A DNA stretch of 64,000 nucleotides from Bicyclus anynana (lineage: Eukaryota > Arthropoda > Insecta > Lepidoptera > Nymphalidae), in the NCBI RefSeq assembly GCF_947172395.1, contig NC_069100.1, positions 10,568,109 through 10,632,108 on the forward strand, read 5' to 3'. The translations under genes were made by a program, and so were the position numbers. Under the pieces are notes generated by a model. It was not told the origin of the DNA and did not search any database. It was given only the letters and a program-made list of their open reading frames with translations. This document shows positions 1-10,309 of this stretch, piece by piece; position 1 is the stretch's first letter; the number at the start of each line of letters is the position of its first letter.

Positions 1-41
1 TCAAATTGAGAACCTCCTCCTTTTTTGAAAACGGTTTAAAG
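1..41 (-). repeat. End of fold-back repeat family F
   Basis: It carries the inverted form of the AACCGACTTCAAAAAGGAGG terminus that recurs near 2480, 11770, 59650 and 63265. Only the end lies in the window. Confidence 0.6.
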
Positions 42-160
42 AAAACCCAATGAGGCATACAAATTGAAAATTATTCATTTATTGTTAAGAAGCGTGTTTG
101 GATAAACTCAAGAACGAACGGAGAAGACTATGAAGATAGTTTCAACATAATTATCTATCA

Positions 161-350
161 CAACCCATATTCGGCTCACTGTTACCTTACGAGTCTCCTC
201 TTAGAATAACGTGTTAGGCTAATTGGTCCATCACCACGCTGGCCCCATGCGGATTGGCAGACTTCTCACAAAGTTTTTCCTTCACCGTTTAAGAAATTTA
301 GCAGTGCACACCCTCCGAATCGAAGGTCATATCCACTGAGTTAACACAAC
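161..350 (-). mobile_element. SINE-B copy, diverged
   Basis: Read on the minus strand it keeps the tRNA-like head (ATATGACCTTCGATTCGGAGGG) in damaged form, loses the internal promoter B box, and keeps the tail GAGACTCG...GAGCCGAATATGGGTTG. SINE-B is the tRNA-headed family whose body contains GCCAGCGTGGTGGACTA. It sits in the downstream intron, 38 bases beyond the exon 4 donor. Confidence 0.7.
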
Positions 351-388
351 GGAAAATAGTTTAATAAATAATATTAATTTGAACTTAC

Positions 389-537
389 TCTGGCTCGTTG
401 AAGTTGAGAGGGAAGTCCTCGGTGGCGCGGCGAACGAGCGCGTGCGATTTGCCGGTCACTTCACACCTTACGGAGACCGTCTCGCGCCCGCCCGACCCGT
501 CCTCTATCACGATCTTGTGGTAGTATGTGCGCTTACC
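389..537 (-). CDS. ZP gene exon 4: end of the ZP-N domain
   Basis: The acceptor is TTACGTTTTAG before GGTAAGCGC, and the donor is CCAGA followed by GTAAGTTC. The 149 bases give 49 codons plus two bases (phase 2), so the frame continues in an exon left of the window. It starts GKRTYYHKIVIED, a conserved-looking strand pair, and contains VSVRCEV with the fourth ZP-N cysteine (C112). It ends with FNEPE, which would start the ZP-N to ZP-C linker. The exon is strikingly GC-rich against its AT-rich introns, another sign of coding constraint. Confidence 0.85.
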
Positions 538-583
538 CTAAAACGTAACAGAGGGGATTAAATAAATACTTCACACTGGCTGC

Positions 584-704
584 CAGTGGCGTAACGTGAC
601 TTGGAGGGGCCCTGTATCAAAATTTAGTAGCCCAATTAATGAATGGAAATATTTCTTACAAAAAAAACAAAAATGCTCGCTTATCTATATACAGAATGTC
701 CCGT
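584..704 (+). mobile_element. hAT-like element J, left fragment
   Basis: It begins CAGTGGCGTAAC, like the intact copy at 47434, and shares the TTTCTTACAAAAAAAACAAA and GCTCGCTTATC stretches with it. The right end is missing. It lies 47 bases upstream of the exon 4 acceptor. Confidence 0.5.
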
Positions 705-1411
705 AAATAGTACGACATACTCTACATGAATAATATGTTAGCTGAAATTTTACGGTTTTTAAGTTATATTGATTTTTGTACAAAATACAAAAATCCCTAC
801 CTTGCACTTTCAGTGCAGATTAGTCATACCATGTGTTGAAAAAATACTTATACGTTGATTTTATACTTGGTAATTATTTTTGAATAGTTATTTCAAGTAA
901 TGAAAGTTCAATTTTTTCTACTGCAAAGTATTTTTTTTCTTAAAAACGAGACTAATTATTTTTTTTTATATTAAACGATTTTTTTGTATGTACTTCTAAC
1001 GGTCACTTTGAAAAAAAAATGTACTAGGCAAAGTTGTACATCTAGCTTTAAAAAAAACTCGTATAATCATTGTTTTTAGAATAATTGAAGATAAATATTT
1101 AGCAAATATTCTTTAAAAAATATACTAAATGTGTTATGCTTCAACATTCTTGTTTTTTCGCTATTTATGCGATAAAAATATAATTAATATACATTTATGT
1201 GCGTTTACTCTTACAACTGAATACTTAGATATTATTTAAAAAATTTACTTGGTTTAAATTTAATTTTGTTGTTTAATAAGTCATTGTTGTATTTTAAATT
1301 GGCTTAAATTTTTAACTTACTCTCAGATTTATCTTTTTGCTAGTTTAAGAATAGAATAAAATACATAGCGGCAAAATCATAATTCTACCCATTGGCTTTG
1401 CCGTAGTCCAA
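705..1411. other. AT-rich intron, nothing recognised
   Basis: Long A and T runs with no open frame, repeat terminus or palindrome that I can support. Confidence 0.5.
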
Positions 1412-2516
1412 TAATAATAAAAATTTTAATAAAAAAAATACAACCGACTTCAAAACCTAAAAACATACCCGCTAAACTAAAAAGTGAAAAATAACATCAT
1501 AATATGTTCTACCTGCTGATCAGTATGAAGGCGGTGCTAAGCCGGTGATGTATTAATTCAAGCCATGTGAGAATATCTTATAGATTTAGATTTTGCAGAC
1601 AGTGTTGTTTCATGTGGTCCTGTCAGAAATGGCTTTAATTAAGACAACACCAGCTAAGCACCGCCTTCATACTGATCAGCAGGTAGAACATATTATGATG
1701 TTATTTTTCACTTTTTAGTTTAGCGGGTATGTTTTTAGGTTTTGAAGTCGGTTGTATTTTTTTTATTAAAATTTTTATTATTTTTCCATTTTTAGTGTAA
1801 AATTTCATCTCAAACGAATACATCAGACCCCTAATGACAGTCACAACCCATCTTGGTACAAAATTCTCAGCAATACAAATTAATCAAGCCCAAGCACAAG
1901 GTAGCTACCGTAAACCGTTAAGGAGTTCCCTTAATTGACCTTGGTCTTCATCATCAGACCCCTAATAACAGACACAACTCATATAGATAGAAAGTTCTCA
2001 GCAATACGAATTAATCAAGGCCAAACACAAGGTAGTTACTGTAAACTGTTAAGGAGTTCCCTTAATTGTCCTTGGTCTTCATCACCAAACCCCTAAATGA
2101 CAGTCACAACCTATCTATGTGGAAAGTTCTCATTAATACAAATTAATCAAGCCCAAACACAAGGTAACTGCTGTGAATCGCCGAGGAGTTCCCTCGTCTG
2201 TTTTATGGCTCCATCATCAGATCGACTTTAAACCTTCATGAAATTATAGTGCTTAAAAGTACTAAATGGAAAAGTATACGAACACACTAGACACCCATAT
2301 AATTTTCGAAAGTTCCCCTCAATTTCTTCAGGATTCCACCATCAGATCTTGACAAGATGGCAATGGGACCAAATGGGGGCTATACCGTTTCAAACAAAAA
2401 AAGAATTTTTGAAATCGGTCCAAGCGTCTTTGAGTAATCGGTGTACATACATAAAAAAAAAAAAAATACCGACCGAATTGAGAACCTCCTCCTTTTTGAA
2501 GTCGGTTAAAAAACAA
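1412..2516 (-). mobile_element. Fold-back repeat family F, copy 1 (complete)
   Basis: Two parts. 1412-1782 is a fold-back: arms of about 135 bases around 1412-1545 and 1655-1782, nearly identical in inverted order, both containing ATACAACCGACTTCAAAACC, around a ~100-base centre. 1821-2214 is a tandem array with a ~131-base period, three units starting near 1821, 1952 and 2083, each holding AAGGAGTTCCCTTAATTG. The far end is GAGAACCTCCTCC...GAAGTCGGTT. No coding capacity is seen. Copies 2 (11757-12715) and 3 (59649-60880) have the same architecture, so this is one element type and not chance neighbours. The class is unknown; non-autonomous Helitron or fold-back DNA element are options. Confidence 0.65.
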
Positions 2517-4066
2517 GTCTTATAATCTTATATCCAGAGTTAAAGAAAGTTTAAATTAGCTAGTTTCAATGTAAAGCAAACGACTTTGTCCAGTACTTCC
2601 TAGTTCTTAGTAATAAAAATAACTAATGAAGTACTATACTACACTCCAGTGTCCAGTGTTACTGTCTAGTAGAAAATTAAACCATTTCTAGTAAGCAATT
2701 TCAACGACGGGAGCGCTGCAAAAAAGCAGGAAGTTAATCCAGACGTAGAGGGAAAACAAAAACTAGTATTTCGCTTGTCTTGTACAGGGTTATCAGGCGA
2801 AACATAATAGTCACCTAAAACTTTTATTTAGGAAGCTTTTTGAAGTGACACCTTATGGGAAGGTAAACCACTTCGTAACGTAACGCGTTATGCTGTTACT
2901 CTCTCTGGCTTAAGATTCACTCACGCATACGCCAGCTGGTTTAAGTTACTTATCACTGTCCAGCGTCTCAAGACGCACACGTTTTTTTCTTTATTTACCT
3001 AAATGCGTTAACATGACGTCATACGCTAACCAAAGGCGGTAAGGCCTGCCTTATTTGCATACCTACCAAATTGCTAATTCAATTTACATTTTTTTCCTTT
3101 ATGCATACCGGATTAAATATGAGTATTCTACTAACAAGCAGATTTAGTGTTATCGCCGCGTTGCAATGACTTGCGGTACGGGCTTCAGTGTGCTCGTGGC
3201 GTTCGAGCCGTCCATATCTCTTGTTGTGTAATTCTTTATGGGTAACTTGGGATAGGCGGGGAGAGTGACTTGAGTGGAAAAGGGGAGTGTTTGTTAACAG
3301 TCAAAGGTACCTATAACCCTACACACAACGTTGACAAGTGCGTGACTTCACTCAAGGTCATTCTTTGTCATTCTAGGGTCTTATTTTGGTTACAGTTTCA
3401 TTTGTTAATTAAGCTGACAAATGTTGTGAATTATAATAACCTTTGTTTGACATTCGTTTTCTTATTTTTGTAATCACTTCTGAGTCTGCTAAAATTAGCT
3501 TAACTGAAATATCATCGCCTAAGGCAACACATTAGCTCGCAACGTTCGCTGCAGTATTTAAAGACCTAACATATAGGTTTACAAATAAATCCCTCAAAGG
3601 CCGGTAACTAACCGGCAACGCATTAGCAGTGCCTGCGGTGCTGCAAATGACAATGGGCAGTGGTAATCACTTAACATCACACGATCCGCACGCTCATTTG
3701 TTCGTCGTTTAAACTAGACCTTGACCAGCCTTTCGTTTGTCAACCTGGGGCACTGAAATTGCATTGAAACATCGTACACCAGTTTGGCGAGCAGTGTAAT
3801 TCTTAGCTTTTATATAGAATTTCAATTAAACTAATTAATGCCTCAGGTGTTTTTTCTCACTAGGTTTGAGTAATAGCAGTTGTAAGTACTCTTAAAATAC
3901 ATATATTTTTTGGTTTAAGTAACAACCTATTCTAAAAGGAAACGCATATTTTTCTTGGCGGTAGAATTCATCATTACAATTCAACTTACTAGGAGTAAGT
4001 ATAGGTGGGCCATTAAAAACTCTACTCTGTTATCTCTTTACAACTAGTATTTATGGCATCATCATT
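2517..4066. other. Intron, nothing recognised
   Basis: No exon, repeat end or RNA gene could be supported. Open frames here are short and lack coding character. Confidence 0.5.
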
Positions 4067-4068
4067 AT

Positions 4069-4170
4069 CAACACATATTCGGCTCACTACTGAGCACGGT
4101 TTTCCTCTCGGAATGAGGCCAAATAGTCCATCACGCTGCGCCAATGCGGATTGGCAGACTTCACACACGT
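4069..4170 (-). mobile_element. SINE-B tail fragment
   Basis: It matches the 3' half of the family (reverse complements of GAGCCGAATATG and CCAATCCGCATTGG). The tRNA head is absent. Confidence 0.65.
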
Positions 4171-4376
4171 AGAAAATTAAAAAAAATCTCAGGTGGCATG
4201 CTTTTTAGAAATTCCATCACTAACACAAAAACATGCCAATAAACAAAATAAGCTGATATGATCTTCAAGAAAAAGAATAATATAAAGTAATACTTTGAAT
4301 TTAAAAAAATTTAGTTTCACCTTTTCTCTTGCATATCGAGCAAGCTCAGCTCAGCTCAGCCATATGAGGCTTAACC

Positions 4377-4510
4377 ACAGATTTTTTTTAATTCTTTAAA
4401 AGTTATCACTTGACTACAATCTCACCTGATGGTAAGTGATGATGGAATCTAAGATAGAATCGGGCTAACTTGTTAGAAGGAGGATGAAATCCACACCCAA
4501 TTCAATATTC
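4377..4510 (-). mobile_element. SINE-A 3' fragment
   Basis: Reverse complement of the SINE-A tail, with CCATCAGGTGAGATTGTAGT and CTTACAAGTTAGCCCG-type blocks. It is 5'-truncated at the TGTGGATTTCATCC block. Confidence 0.7.
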
Positions 4511-4638
4511 AGGTTGAAAAGGCAGCGTATTTCTAAGATGTCCTGTAAAATCTTGATCTGTGATAGGCGATAGTTTTTCGGTTATTTCGTCAACCATTTC
4601 CATAACAAACCCTTTAATCCGTACTCAATGTTTTTTTA

Positions 4639-4921
4639 TTATTCTTTACATATTAATCCTTGATTCAATATCACCTGGTTGTAAATGATGATGCAATCAA
4701 GATGGAAGCGGGATAACTTATTAGGAGGAGGATGAAAATCCATACTCCTTTCGGTTTCTATACACGACATCGTACCGGAACGCTTAATTGCTTGTCCATC
4801 TTTGCCGGTTTTGCCAGACCTGTACCAATAAAGAAACCTCAATCGACCCAGCCGGGTGTCGAACCCAGGACCTCCGTCTTATAAATCCACCACGCATACC
4901 AATGCACCAAGGAGGCCGTCA
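4639..4921 (-). mobile_element. SINE-A, near full length
   Basis: tRNA-derived SINE. On the minus strand it opens GACGGCCTCC with A-box-like and B-box-like (GGTTCGACACC) promoter motifs, then the ATCCACACC and AACAAGTTAGCCCGC body, and ends in an A-rich tail. The A box is mutated (TTGGTGCATTGG), so it is probably silent. Confidence 0.8.
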
Positions 4922-4974
4922 AAAAATTTAAAAGTGACACATATATTGTTTTGTAGTAATCAGTATACATTTTA

Positions 4975-5007
4975 TCGAACCTTAACTTACTTTAAGTTAA
5001 GGTTCGA
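4975..5007. repeat. 15-bp perfect hairpin
   Basis: Arms TCGAACCTTAACTTA and its exact complement are separated by three bases. Confidence 0.6.
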
Positions 5008-5127
5008 AGGATTTGTAAGCCCTTGTCTAGTTTCCTAATAAAGATGCGTCTAGTAGTTTTTATTATCAAGTATCAACCAAGATGTTGGTTGATGTATACA
5101 AAAAGGAAATGGAAGTTGAATCGACGC

Positions 5128-5185
5128 TATCTGTGGCGGATGTGTTTGCTTAATCCCGAGTTCGATCTCCGGTTGTGGTAAATTA
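5128..5185 (+). repeat. tRNA-like SINE head fragment
   Basis: It keeps GTGGCGGATGTG and a B-box-like GAGTTCGATCTCCGG. No cloverleaf can be drawn with confidence. Confidence 0.35.
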
Positions 5186-5494
5186 GGAAAAACGTAATAA
5201 TATTCTGTATTATACTACGCTACGAGGTAGCGATCACTTTTATATATGCGCAAAACTCTTATCTAGAATAACACGAAAAGGAATTGTATAAAATGTAAAA
5301 AAATAACGCCATTTTTAATGTTGAAAGACTAAATAAAATTGTCGAAATTATAAGTGGGTTTAAAAGAACATTTAGATAACAAGTGATGTTGATTTTTCTT
5401 CGTGAAAATATTATTATTTCGAGGCCTCAAAAATATTCGTAATTTTGGTTCAGTTTTTTTGGAGCGTGGATGCTGTGCCAGCTGCGTATATGTG

Positions 5495-5641
5495 ACTAGT
5501 AGCCACCCCGCGGTTTCACTCGCGCAATTCCCACTAACGTGGAAATAGGGCAGTACATTATAGCCTATGTTACTTGTAAATAATGTAGCTTTTCAATGGT
5601 GAAAGAACTTTAGAAATAGATCTAGTAGTAGTAGATCGGAG
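5495..5641 (+). mobile_element. Non-LTR 3' tail, type E2
   Basis: It starts CACCCCGCGGTTTCACTCGC and carries a TATTATAGCCTATGT-like block found in lepidopteran non-LTR tails. The related copy at 25731 is better preserved. Confidence 0.5.
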
Positions 5642-6522
5642 CCAATGAGAACGATTACTAGGTTTGAATATATTGATTTTTATGAGACATTCGGGAAAAT
5701 AGGTTCAACTAATTAATATGTAAAAATAAAGATTGACTGGATGTTTGCAAAATAAATGAGATTATAAAATTTCAAAATGTAATCAACATTTTTTATCGTA
5801 ATTAGATGAAATCCATACATTTTTAGCTTCCTTACATTAAACGTGACATTTTTCAATAAATGCATACCCTAATTAATAACTGTTTGCACGCCACTGCAAA
5901 GGCTAACCACTAGATCAACGAAGCACAATAGTGATAAAGGTGATCAAAGTTTCTTTAAAAATATAAACATAAACGCACAAATAACAAAGACATTTGTAAT
6001 TTTGTTTGAACGCCCATATAAATCTAACGATCATTATGATCTAGGACGTCATTAATTCGTGCCATTTTGTATATGGCGTTTTTCGTGGCAGTGTCGCAAA
6101 TATGACTCTTTAAATCCCTGTACTTCCGAAAGTAATGATCGCAGATATACTGTTGCTTTTAGAAAATTGCTTTACTATTAGCATACTCTTAATTTATATA
6201 CAACTAGTGGACCCGGTCAAGCTTCGCTTTGACTTATGTGCACTTCTTCCCTATCCCTACTCTACACTACTCTACCCCTACCATACCCTACCCCTTGACT
6301 CTTAAACGTTTGTATGGGAAATAGAAAAGGGTTGTTTCTATGGTTTTCCCGGTAATTATTCTAATTTTTCTCACCTTTTAAACCTTCCCACTCCTCCACG
6401 AACATTTGAAGACCAAGATAAGATAAATCCGTTCAGCCGTTCTCGAGTTTTAGCGAGACTAACGAACAGCAATTCATTTTTATATATATAGATAGATTAA
6501 AAAAAGTGTTATCATCCCTATT
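5642..6522 (+). mobile_element. Inverted-repeat element G, copy 1, split by a later insertion
   Basis: It shares its full length with copies at 8361 and 25928 (GACTGGATATTTGCAAAATA, CTCCGAAAGTAATGATCGCA). It is interrupted at 6203, and the last ~28 bases resume at 6495. The terminal GGGATGATGAC repeat is eroded on the left (GAGAACGATTAC) and partly on the right. It is the oldest-looking of the three copies. Confidence 0.7.
6204..6494 (+). mobile_element. Non-LTR 3' tail, type D2, nested in element G
   Basis: It starts CTAGTGGACCCGGTCAAGC, has the CTACCCCTACC-rich middle, GTTCAGCCGTTCTCGAG and a TATATATATAGATA tail. It interrupts element G, so it is the younger insertion. Confidence 0.65.
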
Positions 6523-6562
6523 CGTTACAAACAAACAAAAAAATCTTTCGCGTGTCACTTAC

Positions 6563-6669
6563 CGTAATCTTATTGAGCACTTTAGTGACAGTACACTTGC
6601 GGTAGTATTGCAGATCCAGAAGGAAGGTCGCCAAGTTACCCTCCATGGTAGGCTTGCACGGGGCGTAGT
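6563..6669 (-). CDS. ZP gene exon 3: central part of the ZP-N domain
   Basis: The acceptor is TTGCTTTCAG before ACTACGCC, and the donor is ATTACG followed by GTAAGTG. The 107 bases start with the last two bases of Asp52 and give 35 codons, ending on a codon boundary. They encode YAPCKP with the second ZP-N cysteine (C56), an amphipathic stretch, then RKCTVTKVLNKIT with the third (C77). A C-x-P motif and a C-x-V-T motif around these cysteines are typical of ZP-N. Phase 0 matches exon 4. A SINE in the opposite orientation begins 82 bases upstream of its acceptor. Confidence 0.85.
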
Positions 6670-6750
6670 CTGAAAGCAAATCAAAGTCAAAAGTCAAAAC
6701 AAAGTCTGGGGTCAAAACAAATTTAAATCAACTTCAACTCTAGTATTTCG

Positions 6751-7006
6751 ACGGCTTCCGTGGCGCAGTGATGTGCGCGATGGATTTACAAGACCTTGGG
6801 TTCGATCCCCAGCTGGGCCGATTGAGTTTTTCTTAATTGGCTGGTGAGAGGCTTTGGCCGTGGCTAGTTACCCTACCGACGAAGATGTACCGCCAAGAGA
6901 TTAAACGTTCCGGTGCGATGTCGTGTAGAAACCGAAAGGAGTGTGAATTTGATCCTACTCCTAACAAGTTAGCCCGCTTCCATAATAGATTGAATCCCTA
7001 CTAGAA
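6751..7006 (+). mobile_element. SINE-A, near full length
   Basis: The head GACGGCTTCCGTGGCGCAGTG has an intact A box, and GGGTTCGATCCCC is an intact B box. The body runs through the GTCGTGTAGAAACCGAAAGG block to the tail. One of only two SINE-A copies on the plus strand, antisense to the ZP gene and close to the exon 3 acceptor. Confidence 0.85.
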
Positions 7007-7146
7007 AATCGCGAACGTTACGAAAACAAAAAATAACTGATGATAAAGTAGCTTATAATTTTTATGTATTTGTAAATATTTGATATTTTTACTTGATAAA
7101 TCTTAACCAGTTTAGATAGTAGTTGGGCACTATTTTTTATTTGTTA

Positions 7147-7182
7147 TCAGGGCCTTTGGTTACCTAGGTACGCCACTGGCTA
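7147..7182. repeat. hAT-like terminal fragment
   Basis: TACCTAGGTACGCCACTGG matches the inverted terminus of element J. The rest is lost. Confidence 0.35.
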
Positions 7183-7441
7183 GTAATATTTATTATAATA
7201 AATCAACATACAAAAATCCACTATCAAAGTTTTATATGATTTGTATAAACCTTTATATTATAATAGGGTTCAGTAAGCTTTTTTTATTAAAAAAAAACCA
7301 CCATCACTCTCACCACATAAAATATTTTAAATCAGCCGCGTTTCACCATTCAGATGTCAGTCTGTGAATCCCAGATTTATGGTGTCGGCTCCAACTGGAT
7401 CTATTTATCGCTGCGGTAAACGAGATTGAGTTTGTTTTTTT

Positions 7442-7480
7442 TAAGATTGACTGCGATCTCACCCGATGTTAAGTGATGAT
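7442..7480 (-). repeat. SINE-A tail fragment
   Basis: Short match to the TGCGATCTCACCCGATG block of the tail. Confidence 0.5.
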
Positions 7481-7588
7481 AACTAAGGGACGTATTAGAT
7501 GTTCTTCAATATCGAACTCAAAGTTGGATATTGACTTGAGTTTCGGCCAAATATGCAAGGTAAACTTTGAATTTGAAGATTATACGTC

Positions 7589-7640
7589 ATTTTTAACCGA
7601 CTTCAAAAAGAGAAGGTTTTTCAATTCGACCCTATATTTT
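7589..7640 (+). repeat. Family F end fragment
   Basis: TTTTTAACCGACTTCAAAAA terminus followed by CAATTCGACC and a T run. Confidence 0.6.
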
Positions 7641-7762
7641 TTTTTGTCAGACAGATCCGAGAATAACGAAATCTTTAGCCACTACTATAGGAATAGGGTT
7701 GTAATTTTTTAATCCGCGAATAGTGAATACGCAAATAAAGGAAGCGCAAATACTGTATAGAT

Positions 7763-7981
7763 CACACTAATATTGTAAAGGCGAAAGTTTGTATGTGTGT
7801 TCAAGTGTGTATGTTTGTTTCTTCTTTGCGCTGCTACTAAAGCGATTTGGCTGAAATTTTAAATGGAAATAGATTTTACTCTAGATCAACACATAGGTTC
7901 CTTTTTATCCCGGAAAAATCCATGGTTCCCGTGGGATCAGTGAAAAACTGACGCGGACGAAGTCACGGGCGTCCGCTAGTA
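7763..7981 (-). mobile_element. Non-LTR 3' tail, type D
   Basis: On the minus strand it starts CTAGCGGACGCCCGTGACTT, continues through ATCCCACGGGAACCATGG and ends in a TATAATATTAG-like tail. It is very similar to the copies at 14818 and 61080. The GCGGACG/CGTCCGC start can pair as a small hairpin. Confidence 0.7.
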
Positions 7982-8360
7982 GTTAATATATTTTGAATAA
8001 CATTAAAATAAATAAGATATGAAATGACACGCGATATCTAACTTCATTTCTAATTTGTTTGTTGGCAAACATTGCACACCGAGTATGGCTTTAGTTGCTA
8101 TGTAATACACGTTTCCCATCAGAAAAACCCATAGAAACATTCATTTGTATAGATATTAGTTAGAATGTGTGTGTTTCACCATAAATGTACATCATTATGA
8201 CCAAAAACAGAATATAATGGCGTGTTAACGCAATTCTCACGGATACATGTTTTATAATCTAAAGCAAAACTCAGTGCATACGAATAGGCGCAGGTTTTGC
8301 GGACGACCATGATCTATATATTAAACTTTGAAATGAATTAATACTTTTACTATTATTTCT

Positions 8361-8865
8361 TTAATGGGGATGATGACTAGGTTTGAATATATTGATTTTT
8401 ATAATAAATTCGGGTAAATAAGGTCAATGTTAACTAATTTATAAATAAAAAGCAAAGATTGACTGGATATTTGCAAAATAAATAAGATTATAAAATTTCA
8501 AAATCTATTAAAAATCTTTTATCGTAATTAGATGAAAGTTCACACAGTTTTAGCTTAATTACATTAAATGTTACATAATAAGTGAATTATAAACATAAAT
8601 GCAGAAATAACAAAGATATTAGTAATTTTGTTTAAACGTCCATACAAATCTAACGATCATTAAGTACCTAAGACGTCTTTAATTCGTACCATTTTGTATG
8701 GGGCGTTTTTCAGGGATCCGCAGAAGCGCCGCAAATCTGACCTTTAAAACCCTGTAGCTCCGAAAGTAATGATCGCAGATATCTTGTTACTTTTAAAAAT
8801 TTGCTTCACTATTAGCGTACTCTTAATTTATATACAATTTAAAAAACTGTCATCATCCCTATTAA
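8361..8865 (+). mobile_element. Inverted-repeat element G, copy 2 (complete, 505 bp)
   Basis: The ends are TTAATGGGGATGATGAC and GTCATCATCCCTATTAA, 17-base inverted repeats with one mismatch. The interior has no open frame. TTAA at both outer edges would fit piggyBac-type duplication or may be part of the terminus. Non-autonomous DNA transposon, class uncertain. Confidence 0.7.
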
Positions 8866-9267
8866 GGATAGGTCTCGTGCCTTAATCTACGGTTTAACTT
8901 TACGTTTTATTAAATATTAGCATAAAAATCGACTCTTTTTCAAACGGAATTTCAGAGGGTTATATTGGATTCATTCATTTTATAATTATTAAATTTAATT
9001 ACTTGTCAAAAATCTCGAAGTTTTGTTATGTACTTAGAACTCTTCATACAGAGCGTTTTGAATCTTCTTTTACTCATACACACGTATAGGATTTGCTGAC
9101 TATTCACTAAGTTTATTTATTAGCCACCTAATATAGTTTACATCAAATATTCAAATCGATATCAGTCGTATTTTTCATACTCGGTAATACCTATCCCATA
9201 CCCATTGTTAACAAAATCCATAATGTCAAACATATTGGTTAGTAATTTTGATCAGTTAGCAATAAAT
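8866..9267. other. Intron, nothing recognised
   Basis: AT-rich, without a recognisable repeat or exon. Confidence 0.5.
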
Positions 9268-10196
9268 AAATAGTGAATACGAAATCACGTGACTTAAGAA
9301 CTCACAATGACTAGTTGTAATTCACTAAAGTTACTCGAAAGTCAGGGAATAGGCCAGTTGGAATGTCTATATTATGATTCATACTTCTTTAATTTTTTTA
9401 GTCGACTCCCCACTAGACGGACTGACGATATACAGGGAGCTGGAGTATTCCGTTGGATGCTGCGTTAGTCCGTGGTTTTTTGAAAGTCCATCCAAAAGGC
9501 CTATGTCCGGCAGTGGACGTCCATCGGCTGTTCATGACACTGAGTACCTAATTACCCTTAAGTCGAGGTATAAATAGTGAATACGAAATCACGTGACTTA
9601 AGAACTCACAATAACTAGTTGTAATCCAGTAAAGTTACTCAAAGTTAGTAAATAGGCCAGCTGGAATGTCTATAATACTCTTTTCTTCTTCTTTCATCTT
9701 TCATTTTAGGTCGATTCCCCACTAGACGGATTGACGATATACAGCGAGTTGGAGTATTCCTTTGGATGCAGCGTTAGTCCGTGGTTTTTTGAAAGTCCAT
9801 CAAAGAGGCCTATGCCCGGCAGTGGACGTCCATCGGCTGTTCATGATGATGAGTAATTACCCTTAAGTTGGTCGAGGTATAAATAGCGAATACGAAATCA
9901 CGTGACTTAAGAACTCACAATAACTACTGATAATCCACTAAAGTTACTCGAAAGTTAGGGAATAGGCCAGCTGGATTGTCTATAACCCGATGTCTATATT
10001 ATGGTTCTTTCATCTTTCATTTTAGGTTGATTCCCCACTAGACGAATTGACGATTTACAGCGAGTTGGAGTATTCCGTTGGATGCTGCGTTAGTCCGTGG
10101 TTTTTTGAAAGTCCATCAAAAAGGCCTATGTCCGGCAGTCCGTCCATCGGTTGTTAATTATGATGATGAGTGATTACCTTTAAGTTGGTCGAGGTA
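9268..10196. repeat. Three-unit ~310-bp tandem repeat overlapping exon 2
   Basis: Units begin AAATAGTGAATACG at 9268, 9572 and 9881 (304 and 309 bases apart). Each holds ACTTAAGAACTCACAATAAC, then a plus-strand RTE-type 3' end (CCCCACTAGACGGATTGACG, GGCCTATGTCCGGCAGTGGA, a GATGATGAG end), then the last ~20 bases of exon 2 with its splice donor. Only the third unit joins the real exon. The duplication therefore broke inside the exon and copied intron plus exon edge. Units differ by scattered substitutions and short indels, so the event is not recent. Confidence 0.8.
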
Positions 10197-10273
10197 GGCT
10201 ATCCTCCGGTCTCCATCCATAGGTACCACCACTCGCAAGTACTCTGGCGTACATTCGATTTTTGCTTCTGACC
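10178..10273 (-). CDS. ZP gene exon 2: first strand block of the ZP-N domain
   Basis: The acceptor is TTATTGTTACAG before GGTCAGAAGC, and the donor is CTTAAAG followed by GTAATCAC. The 96 bases carry 31 full codons and are phase 1 at both ends, so exon 1b could in principle also splice to exon 3 in frame. It encodes IECTPEYLRVVVP, which is the first ZP-N cysteine (C27) followed by an alternating hydrophobic strand, then IAYLDQLK, which runs into the second conserved cysteine of exon 3. The last ~20 exonic bases and the donor are repeated twice more in the intron (see the tandem repeat), so two decoy donors lie near 9860 and 9555. Without this exon the ZP-N fold would lose its first cysteine. 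Confidence 0.8.
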
Positions 10274-10309
10274 CTGTAACAATAAACACGGAAATTTAAT
10301 TTTACATTT

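Noticed and set aside
1821..2214. CRISPR-like array
   Set aside because: The ~131-base units are contiguous, diverged tandem repeats without spacers, in a eukaryotic transposable element.
10178..10273. First read as part of the tandem satellite only
   Set aside because: The block beyond 10196 is present once, has splice sites of matching phase on both sides and supplies the missing first ZP-N cysteine, so it is an exon.
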